A stretch of DNA of 64,000 nt from Pachypanchax playfairii (GCA_006937955.1 SSNP01000020.1:2356862-2420861), one strand, 5' to 3'; counted from the stretch's first letter, positions 12,571 to 24,895 are shown. The notes: generated from the letters alone by a model not told the origin. Numbers and translations: made by a program.

Positions 12571-13045
12571 TGTGTGTGTGTGTGTGGGGGGGGGGGGGGC
12601 NNNNNNNNNNNNNNNNNNNNNNNNNNNNNNNNNNNNNNNNNNNNNNNNNNNNNNNNNNNNNNNNNNNNNNNNNNNNNNNNNNNNNNNNNNNNNNNNNNNN
12701 NNNNNNNNNNNNNNNNNNNNNNNNNNNNNNNNNNNNNNNNNNNNNNNNNNNNNNNNNNNNNNNNNNNNNNNNNNNNNNNNNNNNNNNNNNNNNNNNNNNN
12801 NNNNNNNNNNNNNNNNNNNNNNNNNNNNNNNNNNNNNNNNNNNNNNNNNNNNNNNNNNNNNNNNNNNNNNNNNNNNNNNNNNNNNNNNNNNNNNNNNNNN
12901 NNNNNNNNNNNNNNNNNNNNNNNNNNNNNNNNNNNNNNNNNNNNNNNNNNNNNNNNNNNNNNNNNNNNNNNNNNNNNNNNNNNNNNNNNNNNNNNNNNNN
13001 NNNNNNNNNNNNNNNNNNNNNNNNNNNNNNNNNNNNNNNNNNNNN

Positions 13046-13084
<39 letters not shown>
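12571..13084. repeat. GT microsatellite and poly-G tracts around a 445-base gap
   Basis: A short GT run (about 12570-12586) passes into a 13-base G run, then 445 N (12601-13045), then 39 consecutive G (13046-13084). The long G tract probably blocked sequencing or is itself an assembly error. Open frames crossing the gap are artefacts. Confidence 0.9.
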
Positions 13085-13569
13085 CTGATAGAAGGACAAA
13101 AAAAAGTTAAGCGCAGACAGAGGAGTGAGAGGTGATGACAAAAATTAGGTCTGAAGTGTTTATGGTGTGATCACAGATAGAGAAACCCTGAAGAGAAAGA
13201 CAAGGAGGGATTCAGAGGGTCTAAAAGATGGATGTAATCATACATAAAATAAAAAAAGGGAGGAGGTGGTCTATCTTTCTTTAAACCACAACGTATTTTC
13301 CTTCATAAGGGTTATAATTTGCACAAACCCACTAAAGGTCAGGGGGAAAGCATGTGGTGCCAACTCCATCTCAACAGGCTCTTATGCTTTTTACATTTTC
13401 CTCTCTCTGTGCGTCTCGTTCTTCAAGCTTTAACCTTCAATCAGATCCGTTTTGGAGATACTCAGTAGTTTTCTAACGTCATTTATATCTTACAAATAGT
13501 TTTTCTAGCATTTAGTGCTGCTTGTAAATCTTGACATTTTGCATCTCTAATTCAAGTATTTGAATATAT
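13085..13569. other. No recognised gene
   Basis: Short spacer between the gap and a SINE, with purine-rich sequence at its left edge. Nothing recognised. Confidence 0.5.
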
Positions 13570-13775
13570 TTGATGGCTGCATAGAACGATCACCTTCCAA
13601 TCTGAAAGTTGGTGGTTCAATCCCAGCTTCCACATGTCTAAGAGTCCTTGGGCAAGACACTGAATTTGCATATTGGGTTGTGTGAATGGGTGAATGTAAC
13701 TTGTAGTGTAAAAGTGCTTTGAGTAGCCAGTATGACTAGAAAAGCACTTTACAAATATAAACCATTTACCATAGT
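13570..13775 (+). mobile_element. tRNA-derived SINE
   Basis: The head carries a pol III B-box-like GGTTCAATCC at 13614-13623 preceded by tRNA-like sequence. The body contains 'ccttgggcaagacactga', a core found in many fish SINEs. The tail contains 'aaagtgctttgagtagcc' and 'gcactttacaaatataaacc', resembling a LINE 3' end used for retroposition. No target duplication was resolved. Confidence 0.7.
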
Positions 13776-13853
13776 GGTGCAGTTTGTTAGAATTGCTGCT
13801 TTGTAAAAGTTTGCATGAGGTGGTAACCCTGGGTAGGATAAAGCAGGTAAAGA

Positions 13854-14097
13854 GGATGGATGGATGGATGGATGGATGGATGGATGGATGGATGGATGGA
13901 TGGATGGATGGATGGATGGATGGATGGATGGATGGATGGATGGATGGATGGATGGATGGATGGATGGATGGATGGGTGGATGGATGGATGGATGGATGGA
14001 TGGATGGATGGATGGATGGATGGATGGATGGATGGATGGATGGATGGATGGATGGATGGATGGATGGATGGATGGATGGATGGATGGATGGATGGAT
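13854..14097 (+). repeat. GGAT tetranucleotide microsatellite, about 61 units
   Basis: A 244-bp uninterrupted GGAT/TGGA run with a single A-to-G variant near 13976. It gives spurious open frames in several frames (DGWM repeats on plus, HPSI on minus), none of which is a gene. Such length suggests a polymorphic locus. Confidence 0.97.
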
Positions 14098-14098
14098 C

Positions 14099-15271
14099 AT
14101 CTGGTCAATGTTTGCCAGAAGATGAAGTATAATATAATCAGACACTAATGAGAAACCAGTCTTAAATGGAATATTGTTACAAACACTTCTTCAGAATGAA
14201 AATAAGTGCAGTCAATGAGAAAGTTGTAGAAAGTTTAGAAGAAAAAGTTAAATTCACCATCACGTGTTTATGAGTCCGATTGGACTGAACTTAACTTGTT
14301 AGCTGACTGTACAGACATTACACAGTCTGTCCACTCACAGCTGCAAGCCCACACAGCTTTACAACTCCACTGGACCGTGGATCCACCATGATGGCCAGGA
14401 TGTATGAAGAACAGAGAAGAATGAGCAGCCCACCTTACCAGCATCCATTTGTATATATGTTTCTATCACTATTTGCCCATCAGGACAGTGGGGGGGTTCA
14501 GTCCACTGCTAATAAAAGGGTTTGATCTCCAGGAACACTTCACCAGATGGGTCACAGTGAATAGCCCAGCAACCCCCAGAAAGAAAAGAAAACCCTAAAC
14601 TATTTTCCCACAACTGACTATTCTTTTATCTTCAAGCTGTTCTTTGGTCAAACAAACTCACCTGAAGTACTTTGAGACAAAAACTCACTTTCCAATTCAC
14701 TACAAAGCCTCGGCCACACAGCTGGTAGAAGAAGGAAACCACTGGAAAGAAAAATCAGCAGGACATGGTAAACCTCACTCCATAGTCAGTGGAATTCTGT
14801 TTATTTTAAAAGCTATCCTTTAAGGTATTCTTAACAAGTGAGCAGTGCTTCAACGCATGGTTAAAAGAGACATGCATGAATACGTTTACGTCAGTCCAAC
14901 TGTCTTGTCCAGCTGAGTGACGATGAATGCTGTTTAGTGATGGTCTAGATGTGCTGAAAGGGGGCAAAGACATGGTAAGCCAGTTCAGGCATGTGATTGT
15001 AAGACAGAGTGGGATATTGGACATGAATGAAAACATGTTTATGAGACTGTCCAGCAGAGTTTGACAGGACAAAACTCCTCCAACTCCTGCCTGGGATGCA
15101 ATGCAGGGTGCATTCACACTGGATGATTAACCTACTACACACTTTATAACTATACCCGACATAGACTGCAACAAATTTTCAAAGATTCAAGTGTGAAGAC
15201 AGTCTTGACTTTGTTATGCTGCTACACCAAATAGTTTTTTCCTGCTTTTTTTCCCTTGATAAATAACAACA
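14099..15271. other. No recognised gene
   Basis: Unique-looking DNA. The open frames at 14806-15142 on the minus strand overlap in two frames and show no domain. Confidence 0.5.
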
Positions 15272-15515
15272 TGGGGCTGGGCGATATGGCTTTTTAAGTC
15301 AAAATATGATTTTTTTTTCCAGATTAATATTAATATTAAATAAATTAATAAGCCCTGTCTTCTCCATGATATTTATGATTACCATGTCTGTAGCAGCAAA
15401 CTAACACTATGGAATAAAATTGGACCATTACACAAAACCTCGATTTACTTATCTTTTAAATCACCCACAACAGAATTTTCAATTTTTCATTTAATCGATT
15501 AATCGCCCAGGTTTA
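15272..15515. mobile_element. hAT-like MITE with GGGCGAT ends
   Basis: The left end reads GGGGCTGGGCGATATGG; the right end, reverse-complemented, reads CCTGGGCGATTAATCG. The interior is strongly AT-rich and holds no coding. The shared CTGGGCGAT start also occurs in the hAT element at 21149-22316. Exact borders and target duplication are unclear. Confidence 0.6.
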
Positions 15516-18500
15516 TAACAACAGAAGCCTGGTGACCTCTGATGTCACACGATCATAGTTCAGAGTAATTTATGAATTAAAGAGTCTAATTGACTTTTTG
15601 AAGGGGAAAAAGCCCAACCATATTGAAAGCATAATTTTTGCAGACTAAAAAAGTAGCACATTAACGCTACCCTCAGGGTGAATGCTTTAAACTTAACAAT
15701 TTACTGAACCTAGAAATTACAATAAGATCTGCATTTCACAACATCTTGTGCTGCCAGTACAAAAACAGAAAGTTAACACAAAGAATTCAGAGCTCTTAAA
15801 TGTCTTCACTTCCCTTTTGTCCCCACAGAGAGCTCATACAAAGGATAAAAAACTAATTACCCTCACTAAAATAATGTTTGCTGGTTTCATGAAAAGGACT
15901 TTCAATTGACGTTGGAGCCACAAAATCCACCGAGGCTTCAGCTGAATCCAACAGATGAAAAGCCAACTGAGGGTCCTCCAGCTTCTCTACCCCTCTTGCG
16001 AAATATTTAATTTATTTTCCTGACCACCACCACCTCATCAAACCTCCAACTAATTACATTTTAATGAGTTTTCTAAAAAAAAAATCTGCATAAGCTGAGA
16101 GCACTTATAGACTCAGACACACAAATCTGTTAAGATCAACAGAGAGGCCACGCAGGTGCAGAGCAGGTTTCCTTGTCATAACATTTCCACAGAGACAGTG
16201 ATGCTCTGCAGTTACCACTGTCCATCCACTGCTCAGAAATATGCAAGCACAAGTACACGCATGAAGACAAACACAGGAATGTTAACCAGTTCACACATAC
16301 AGAACCGGACGGATGAGAAGCAGCGGCACGCACCAGCACTTTTCCTGTTAAACTAAGCGTGGCGTACTGCATCTGCCTCACTGACAGTGACACGTTTTCA
16401 CAGCATGGGCAGACAAATCAAGCCCACATGGGAAGCAACTTCAGCCAGGGGCAAACATCTGGCCCACCTGCTGCAAACCAATCAGATAACTTCTTTCAGA
16501 AGAGATGTTTTTCTGTTTTCTTGAATTTCCTCTTCAGTCAGCAGACCTGCCAGTGAGAAGCAACGGATCTCTGGTTTCTATCTTGGAAACATAATCATAA
16601 AAGACCAGGAGACAATCCATGTAGCCTGCCTGCACCATTAAAATACAGGAAAAGTCTGCTCACTTGAACTGGATTTTAAATCGAAGGAAATTTTTGCTGG
16701 ATTTATTGCAATTCCAGATGTGGATGAGAGCTAGGAAGATATTACTCAGGTTGTTTATATAAGGAAAACCTATTATGAGATCAGCTGTAGCATCACCATG
16801 TGTGATTAAAATCAGATCAAATGTTGGCGTAACACATCTTTCTGTGCAGAAACATAAATAAAATCAATAACAATATGGTTAATATGTCAAGTTTAAGCTA
16901 CAGGTGAGCAGAGTGACTCACCGAGGCCCAGATTTAATAACAATAAGCACATCACCTGCTATCCACAAATAAATACCTCAGCAGGCCTGACCAGTGTGAC
17001 CAGTCCATGTACAGTATGTTACTTGAGGTATGTGTGTGTATATAAAGACAACAAGATCTGGTATAAAGAATTTTTAAGATTGCAAAGCGCAGATGATTAG
17101 AACTACAAAGTTTCTTTTCCTATAAAAAACACAGTCATGACTTTGTTCATCATATTTCCTGCATCGCAGCCTCTCCTTGTACACTTCTACCATTCTTTGT
17201 AAGGTTAGTAGGTGTGCAGTGACAGGCTGCCAATCTGCAGCCATCTCAGAGGCAGTGGCGGAGGCCAGGTCTGCAGGATGGGAATAGTCAGGGTGCAAGG
17301 CAGAGGAGGAAACCAACCACTAATGAGAAACACAAGTCCCTCCATCACTCAACTCTCCCTCTTTTATTTTTGCCTTCGCAGCCAGAAAGATAAAGAAGGA
17401 AGTGGCAGTCAGCCCAAAGGTGAGTGGAGTCCAAAAACAAAGAATGATTTAAAAATGGGAGCTCTGCAGCGCTATAGTTTCCGATTCCCATGAAAGGAAC
17501 AATGAAGAGTCTCATAAAACTTTTCAAACTTGTGCAAGAACTGCAAGATCTTTGAGGGAGGAAATGGAGGGGGTTAAATCAGTGCAGACTAAGATAGTCA
17601 GAAAGATGCTCCAACCTTTATGTTTATTCATGTAAATATTTTAGATCTGAATCGTCTATCAGCTCCACCATCACATGCTCACTTCCATGACTATTTACTC
17701 CTCTGAAAGGTGAGAGAAGTGCTGAAAAGGACCTGAGATGGGCCAAAGTAAAGTGAAGGTTTTTGCTCGGGCAAAAATCCCAAATAAAATTGCGAGCACT
17801 TTTTTTTTTATATAATGTGAAAAAAAGAGAGTTTTTTCCAGATGTTAGAGAAAAAAAACAGCATCCACAGCTGCAAGTGCAACTCCGCTTCTGTTTTTGT
17901 TAATGACGGAACGTGAAGTCCAACACTGTCTAAAACTGAGACGGATCAGATGGCTGTTAAAATTATTGATCCAGTTTTGGGTCTTTTGGATGTTCTCAGC
18001 TGCCACGTAATGTAAATCAAACTCTGCTTTCTCAGCACAAAGTTAGAATCCAGACACAGAAGAAAGTAAAGGTGGATGGAAGGAGAGAGAAGAGGAGAGG
18101 TGGGGGTGAGAGACTTTATATTTTTCGGCCTGTGGTGAGTTCACACAAAAGGGTCCTTCTGATCCCTGGAGTGTGGAGCACATACCTGTGGGATGAAATC
18201 AAAACCTTCTTTGAATTATATTAGCAACCTCTTGCCAAACTCTCCACATACTTCCATGTGCTTTTTACCAGTTCTGCACAGTTCCAATAAGTTTTCCTCT
18301 GGAAAAAAAAAACTTAATTTGAATTCCAGACCCAAGCTCCTTTCCTTACGTTCATTTTGTTTTTGCTAGCAACAGAAGATACAAGAGGCAGCGAGGCAGG
18401 AAATATCAGAAGTATTTCTAAAATGACACAAAACTAGAAATAATAGTTTGATTAATCACAGGGTGTTCAAGAAGATCAGAAGTTTGTCTTTCAACACAAA

Positions 18501-21097
18501 ACAAGGTTGGAATTATCTTCCATAAAAAGCCAATAAAAGCTCGCTGGAAGACAATATCTCAATTTAAACATATATGAGAGAATTTCAAAGCAGCCTCCCA
18601 CTTCTTTTCATCCTCCTTTCCTGGTCAAACTCCCTCCACACTGAATCAAAAAAAAATAATAAAAAACCAAAACCCCAAATGACTAACAGATTCCAGACAC
18701 CATGTTTCAACTGTCAGAACGTTGAGTTCAGGTTCGCTGACAGAGCGTGTGCGGTCACATCTTTAGTTAATCCCATCCCCCTACAGTTGTCACGGAGAGA
18801 AGGGGGTGCAGCTGAACTATTGACTTGACCCTGAGGATCACCTGAAGATTGGAGCTTTGACTTCCCCAACACTGTGAGGATTCATTTCTGTGCTGCCCCC
18901 CCCACAACAAAGCTTTATTTTTTTTCATAGAAAGTCAATCAAGTTCAGCTATATTTCAAATACAGAGTGGTGTTTTTATTTTTTTGTTTGGGGTCTGGTT
19001 TCGTTAGCGGTGCTGCAGCTGCACCTAATCCCCACAGGAAAGCCCACTTCATCTGGGACTGATTTTAAAGAAACTGGGCCAGAGTTTGGAGAAAGGGGGG
19101 ACTGTTCTGTAAAAGTCTGGGTCTTTTCTCAATCCATCTGATTAAAGGGGAGCTTGGCTCAATTACACCCACTAACTGGGCCTCACTCTCAGGCGTGACC
19201 CACGTACAAAAACAAAGGAAAAAAAAAAAGACTGTGAAGACTCCATAAGGAGTGTGAGCATGAATGTCACACCTGGGGTTGCTCTTGTCTATCTGCAAAG
19301 CTTCCTTCCATCAGCTAACAGCTCAGTCTGTCAGCAGTGTTTGCCTCAGAGGACAGGCTCTTTGTGTAACCTGTGAGTGCGTTGGGAAAACAGTGGGGCC
19401 GACTCTCCGGGGACCAGCTTCCGTCTTCTCCAATCAACGGACGAGATGCTCGTCAGGTCACAGCGATCTGTTTTAATCAGCCTCTTGCCAGCAACAAGAC
19501 AAGCCAAGGTTTGTTATGATGAGAAGTTAGAGAAGACACACGTGTTTAAAGGAGTACCTGCTTTCATAGGAACAGAAGTGAAGAACATTGGTAGCGACTG
19601 GGGGACAATTAAATGGGTCAAAGGCAGAAATTTCTCTGAGGTTACCATTTTGTCACGCTGAATTAAAACCATGTGACCTGTAAAGACCTTATTGTCATTA
19701 TTAAGATATAATTACAAGCTAGTTTGCAGGCAAATATCATGCAGAGTTTGATGTACTGAATGAGTCCATGGCTGGTAAAGTAGCAGTGCATGTATAACCA
19801 TCATGGCATTGCAGGTATTTGCACAGCAAGCTGGTTGCAATCATGCCCAATTGTAAAGTTCACTGATTGCTTCAAGGCCTAATTAAACTCATTATTATAA
19901 TTCAGGTTTATAGAAGGACGAGTAAGAGAAAAACACAAAGTTCCACTCTGTTCTCAAATGACCAGATCTGCAGGTCATAAGGAAAATGGCCGTGCAATAA
20001 TAGTAACCCTTGCGCAGCTCGAAACGTTCCTCCCTGATTCCCCATCTTCTTCTAACCCTTGCACTTTCTGTCTCTATTTAAACCCTTAAAAGTAAACATT
20101 TTCCCCTCCATTATTATTTCTCCAAATTATATTCCACCCACAACCCCGGTTTGCTGGCTCGTGATACTAGGCCTCTTTACGTTGCAAAGCTCCAAAGAAA
20201 ACAGTCCTACTGAATGTTGTGGACGAGTGCAACTAACCTGATACAAGCCAGCTCTCTGCTCCAATTATATGACATGTTTACCACAGCCTGTACAATTATA
20301 AACAGACAAGAAAAGAAAAAAAAATCCATCTTTAGATGCACCTCAAGGCCTGAAATGACAGGGAGGAAATGCCTGCCTGATTTATGCGGAATTGCACTGG
20401 TTAATTTCTTAAGGTCTAAATAAAGAATGTAGACAAGGTTTCCTTTTGAGTATTGCATTCTGTTTTTTCCATGGCTGCTTGGTTATAAACAAAGGACACA
20501 CAAGGATGCAGCGCTGAATGAAAACTAAATTATCCACAGAAAACCTACCGTGATAATAATCCATAAATAAAGAATTAAAACAAAAGGGTGGCTGAGGACA
20601 GACTCATACTGGCAGAAACAGTATGGCTTCTTTTTATAGGATATAACATTTAAATATTGAACTGATTGAGACTGAAAGGAGGTCCAACTTTTTGACTTTT
20701 ATAATATCTTATAAAATATTTACCAAAAGAAGCAACAGACTTAGTGAAAATAACCAAACTTTACTTTTTCTATAAACAGAAACCGGCTGCCACTTTCTGT
20801 TATTTGATTACAAACTTGGTTAAGGAGGTTATTCAGCTAAATAAAGGTTTTGGCTTGTAGTTAAGACTGTGATGAGTGGATACAGGCAGTCATAACATTT
20901 TTCCCTCAATTTAACATTGTGTTTTTTATACAGCTCTGGATGCTTCTCACTGCAGATGGTAACATACAAGAAGAAAATCTCGGTCAGTAAAAGCAAGTTG
21001 GGTCCGAATTTGGCCGGGACAATGATCAAACTTAAAAAAAAAAGAAACAGGGCAGGGGGGGTCCTAGTCAGGAACATCAGGGCATGAAAAAGCCACG
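15516..21097. other. About 5.6 kb with no recognised feature
   Basis: This is the longest stretch in the left half without a recognisable transposon end or low-complexity array. Small open frames (16136-16556, 17074-17527, 18574-19141, 19065-19661, 20059-20458, 20829-21077) overlap on both strands and none shows a known domain or a convincing splice context. It could hold conserved regulatory sequence, but nothing in the sequence proves it. Confidence 0.5.
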
Positions 21098-21421
21098 TTC
21101 ACGTCAGCTTATCCAGGGTTGTGGAGGCCACAGATTCAGGAGGGAAACTAGAGCTGGGCGATAGAACGATAACGATATGTATTGCGAAATAACTTTTTCT
21201 CGATAGAAAAATGAAACTATTGTGATAGACGTCATCTCTTTCTCTTCCATTTTAAAAAAAACATAAAGACAGCCAATCCACATTAAGTAGCGCAGAGATG
21301 ATCCAATCACAGCCGCAGCGTCATGTCACGTGACTTGTTACGTACAGCACAAGCGCCAAGCCGCACAGGTGTATTTGTCTGGGAAGCAGCCAGCGGCCTT
21401 ACCGCCCGGGTAACGGAGGAA

Positions 21422-22100
21422 ATGAGTGTGCCGACTAGAGAAAAATCAACCGAGAGCTTGGGTGACCAGGTTACCGAAGAGAACACAGGTGACTGTTCCA
21501 ATGCCGGAGAGACTGTTGAAAGGAAGGGCCAGAGAAGTTCCGTAGTGTGGAGGTATTTTGGCTGTTTGAAGTTTGACAAAAAACAGAGTAGCGCGCACTG
21601 TAAACTGTGCCGAAAGCATGTTTCCACAAAGTCTGGAAATACAACAAACCTTTTTTATCACCTGAAGCAGTGCCACCCACTAGAGCAGTGTTTCCCAACC
21701 CTGGTCCTCAAGGCACACTGTCCTGCATGTTTTAGATGTTTCCCTGTTCCAACACAGCTGAGTTAAATGAGCAAAATACCAGACAACAAAAGCCAAGTTA
21801 TCAGGTAATTTGCTCATTTAACTCAGCCGTGTTGGAGCAGGACACATCTAAAACATGCAGGACAGTGTGCCTTGACGACCAGGGTTGGGAAACACTGCAC
21901 TAGAGCATGCTCAATCTTTGACTGAAAGCGCTAATTCATCATGGAAAACAACCAGGGGAATCCCTGCGAAGCAGCAACAGTCAATTCAGTCGGCTTTCTC
22001 CAGCGCCTTACCATATGACAAAAAAGCTAAGAGACATAGCGATGTAGCGGCTACCTTTTGTGTAGTTTGCAATATTTGCCTTTATTTATTTGAAACTTAA
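21422..22100 (+). pseudogene. hAT transposase N-terminus with BED zinc finger, interrupted
   Basis: From an ATG at 21422 (the frame is open back to 21323) the reading frame shows VVWRYFGCLKF, then CKLC, then HLKQCH: the C-x2-C...H-x4-H pattern of a BED DNA-binding finger. At 21685 a MITE with its target duplication breaks the frame. Reading resumes at 21906 with a serine/glutamine-rich linker containing QQSIQSAFSSALPYDKKAKR, common after BED fingers in ZBED/hAT proteins, and stops at 22098-22100. The catalytic core is absent. In a complete relative this part would bind the transposon ends. It cannot mobilise itself. Confidence 0.85.
21686..21897. mobile_element. 212-bp near-perfect palindromic hAT MITE
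   Basis: It begins CAGTGTTTCCCAACC and ends with the exact inverse. The two arms stay nearly complementary over about 100 bp each, so the element is a long foldback. Perfect 8-bp duplications CACTAGAG flank it (21678-21685 and 21898-21905). It has no coding capacity. It sits in the BED-finger reading frame of the host hAT. Confidence 0.95.
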
Positions 22101-22770
22101 CTCTCATGTTCCTTAGGTACATCTGCCCTGTTGAACTTATTATAGGAAATAAATGTCTAAATCAAAACAAGCTGCTGATTATTTCACATTTTACTTGTGA
22201 GCAACGGCACATTTAAATCTTACAAATATAGTTATTTGGCTTATATCATGATATATATCGCCTGAAATGAAAAAAACATATCGTGATTTGAAAAAATCTT
22301 ATATTGTCCAGCTCTAAGGGAAACCCATCGCTCTACTTTTGAACATGTACCTACTCCTCCTGGTGGATCCCAAGGTATAACCAAGAAAGAAAGATCTGCA
22401 CCAGGGGTTTCTTCCCCTTGAGATGTGCTTGGGAACCTGTGGCGATCAGAAGACACCTTTATCAGATTCCCAAACCAAAAGGAACAGAGACTCTACTTTG
22501 AGATCTTTCTTGATGTTTGAGCTCCTCACCTTATCTCTACAGAGCAGAAGCCCATTTCAACTGCTTGTATCCAGGGTCTCATTCAAATCTCGTGAACTAC
22601 CAGTAAATCAAGAGCTTCACCTTTTAGTTCAGCTGCTTCTTAACTATAACAGGACAGATCAATGTCCTTGTTACTGCAGAGAGAGCTCAGATCTGTCAGT
22701 CCATCTTCCTGATGTCCCTTATAAACAAGATACAAAGTAACCTCCTCCAACTTGATGTAAATACACGTTC

Positions 22771-23689
22771 ATATTAAATAAATAAGTAAATAAGAGCACC
22801 ATTACAGCAATATGATCATGTGACCTGAATAAGTGAGTAATGAGAGGAAAAGAATAGTAATGACTGGCAAAATCTCATCTGTCGTTTGATTGGTTGTTTC
22901 TTTCACATCAGAGTTGGTTGTGCAGACATCTGGTGATGTGGTCTTGTGAGTGATAGCCCTCTGACACACCATCCCAGTACATGATAGCATGACTGAAGTG
23001 ATTTAAAACAGGACAACCGATGCAGAGCAGATGGGTCTGCATACACCCATGTAATTACATCCAGTGGAAAATCCCAATATTTTAAGCAAATGAGTAATTA
23101 AATCCAGATGGAATCGTTGAAATTAGGATCTAATTCAAGCAATTTATTATTCATTTAATCATTTCTTAATTAGAAAATAAAAACTCCCCCAAAAAACCAT
23201 ACAATGATTGAAAGTATTACAAGCTGAGCCTGAGCAAGTGGTCTCCAGATGATTTGAAATTCTCACACTCTTGTTGTACCACTATCACCCAAACACAACA
23301 AACAGCTACACAATTTTAGCAAACTTCAACATTCCTCTGTGTTTGAGCAGCGACACCGCAGACGAACTCTCCAGTAAAATTAGCCAATTAACACTCTCCT
23401 CAGTGGCTTTAGAGGACAACCCAAAGGATTTTTCCAAACATATGGTATGAATCTCACAAAGAATATTTTTGTAATGTAGAAAACTGGAATGTGAAGAATT
23501 ATGTAGCCTTGATTTCCATAAAAAGCATGACAGCGCCCAAAAAAACAATGTGATGATTCCAGTTGAATAGAAGAAATAGTGAGGATTGGTTTGATCAACT
23601 TCTTGAAATAGAAGTGAAATAGATTGAACAATTCAGGATCACACAGGCTAAAAAAACAACAAATAGATGTGGAGTCTGTTGTTCATCCA
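22771..23689. other. No recognised gene
   Basis: AT-rich DNA between two LINE remnants. Open frames at 22802-22990 and 23306-23631 (minus) overlap in different frames and show no domain. Confidence 0.5.
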
Positions 23690-24330
23690 TCTTTATCAGT
23701 TTATCTGTAATCAGCAGCAGGTTCAGAAGGGAAACCTAGACCTCCCCCACCCCAGTAACACTCTCCAGCTTCTTCTGGGAGGAATCCTAATTAGATGCCT
23801 GAACCACCTCAACTGACTCCTTTCAATGAGGAGAAGCTCTTCTTCAAGCTCCTCCTGGATGACAGAGTTCCTCGCCTGATCTCTGAGGCTGAACTCAGCC
23901 ATGTTACAGCTGCTTGTATCCAGGATCTCGTTCTTTATGTTAGGATCCGGATCTCATGACCAGGTGAGGGTCACAACTTAAACAGATCAGTAAAATGAGA
24001 GCTTTGCCTTTCAGTTCAGCTCCTTCTTCACTACAACAGACCCTGATACTTCATTTGAAACAAACACTCACTGCCAACCTGAAGGGAGTATTCGACTAGT
24101 TTCTGATTGAAGACTATGACCTCAGATTTGGAGGAGCTGACTCTCATCCCAGCTGCTTCACACTCAGCTGTGAACCACCCCAGTAAACAAGGTCATGATT
24201 TGAAGACGCCAACAGAACAACATCATCTGCAAACAGCAGAGATGAGATCCTGAAGTTCTAAACCAGACCCCTCCTCACCACAGCTACTGCTTGAAATCCT
24301 GTCCATGAACTCCACAAACAGGATCAGTGA
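23690..24330 (-). mobile_element. LINE reverse-transcriptase fragment, minus strand
   Basis: Read on the minus strand, the motif LLFADDVVLLASS appears with its catalytic FADD at 24222-24233; this is motif C of a non-LTR reverse transcriptase. Downstream in coding sense (lower coordinates) come an ECEAAGMRV-like block near 24150 and a basic, arginine-rich C-terminal region at 23760-23960. Frameshifts make it non-functional. The clade is not assigned. The same family also forms the remnant at 21098-22770. Confidence 0.75.
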
Positions 24331-24784
24331 CAAGAATCAAATCAAATCTTTATTTATAAAGTGCTTTTCGTGCAATAGTGCAATTTCAAAGTGCTTTACA
24401 GGATAAAAACAGAATTTCAACCCCCCTACTCCCATATACATATACGGATACACCCCCCCTCCCCCTAATCCAACCCCATATGTTAAAAACACCCTCAGAG
24501 CAACACTCACTGGCAAAAAAAAAGGAGAACAAAAAAAAGGATAATAAAAAGGACAGTATGCCGAGTACAGATGAGCCAGGTAAGGTAGACACATGGGAAA
24601 ACGCCATCAGGGGAGCCATCTGCACCGGCAGCAGCAAGTCAGCAGCAGCAGCCAGGGTGCCGACCCAGGGCATCCAGAGGAGGGATGGCAGGAACCCCCC
24701 CCCTCCATCTGAGCGCTACCCAGGGAGCACCCGGCAACCACAGCCGACCACCACCCCCGAGGCAGAGGGCTCCCACAGATTAAA
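24331..24784. repeat. Interspersed repeat with C-rich tail
   Basis: It opens with 'tcaaatctttatttataaag' and 'caaagtgctttacagg', words seen near the 3' ends of many fish retroposons. It continues into C-rich sequence (24420-24475) and a GC-rich segment (24600-24780) much richer in GC than its neighbours. The open frames across it (24378-24800 plus; 24337-24673 minus) reflect composition, not a recognisable protein. The class is uncertain. Confidence 0.45.
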
Positions 24785-24895
24785 CACTGTAAATAAATAA
24801 GTACATGAATAAATAAGTGAATGATTAAAAATAAATAAATAAATAAATAAATAAGTGAAATTATTAAAACAAATAAATAAATATGATAAGATTAA
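24785..24895 (+). repeat. AAAT-type simple repeat
   Basis: Imperfect AAAT/AATA tetranucleotide run with interruptions such as 'aagtgaa'. Low complexity, no coding. Confidence 0.9.

Larger units (their letters stand above)
21149..22316 (+). mobile_element. hAT transposon carrying a BED-finger exon
   Basis: Perfect 8-bp target duplications AGGGAAAC lie at 21141-21148 and 22317-22324. Ends: TAGAGCTGGGCGATA on the left, and TAGAGCTGGACAATA when the right is reverse-complemented. The interior encodes an N-terminal BED zinc finger but no RNase-H-like catalytic domain, so it is a non-autonomous deletion derivative. A 212-bp palindromic MITE (21686-21897) interrupts it. Without that insert the element would be about 950 bp. 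Confidence 0.9.
21098..22770 (-). mobile_element. LINE 3' remnant, minus strand, interrupted by a hAT
   Basis: The left piece (about 21098-21148, ending 'attcaggagggaaac') and the right piece (22325-22770) line up with the LINE fragment at 23690-24060, which has 'gttcagaagggaaac' at the same point and shares 'gcttgtatccagg.tctcgtt' and 'gagcttc.ccttt.agttcagct'. The coding sense is minus (C-terminal RT region), heavily decayed. The hAT at 21149-22316 sits exactly between the two pieces. Confidence 0.65.

Noticed and set aside
12481..13141. Open frames of about 200 residues on both strands
   Set aside because: They run through the N gap and flanking poly-G; the apparent openness is an artefact.
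13552..14148. Long open frames with DGWM or HPSI repeats
   Set aside because: They are translations of the GGAT microsatellite in several frames; no protein gene.
24378..24800. 140-residue plus-strand frame, proline-rich
   Set aside because: Falls in a C-rich interspersed repeat; composition explains it.
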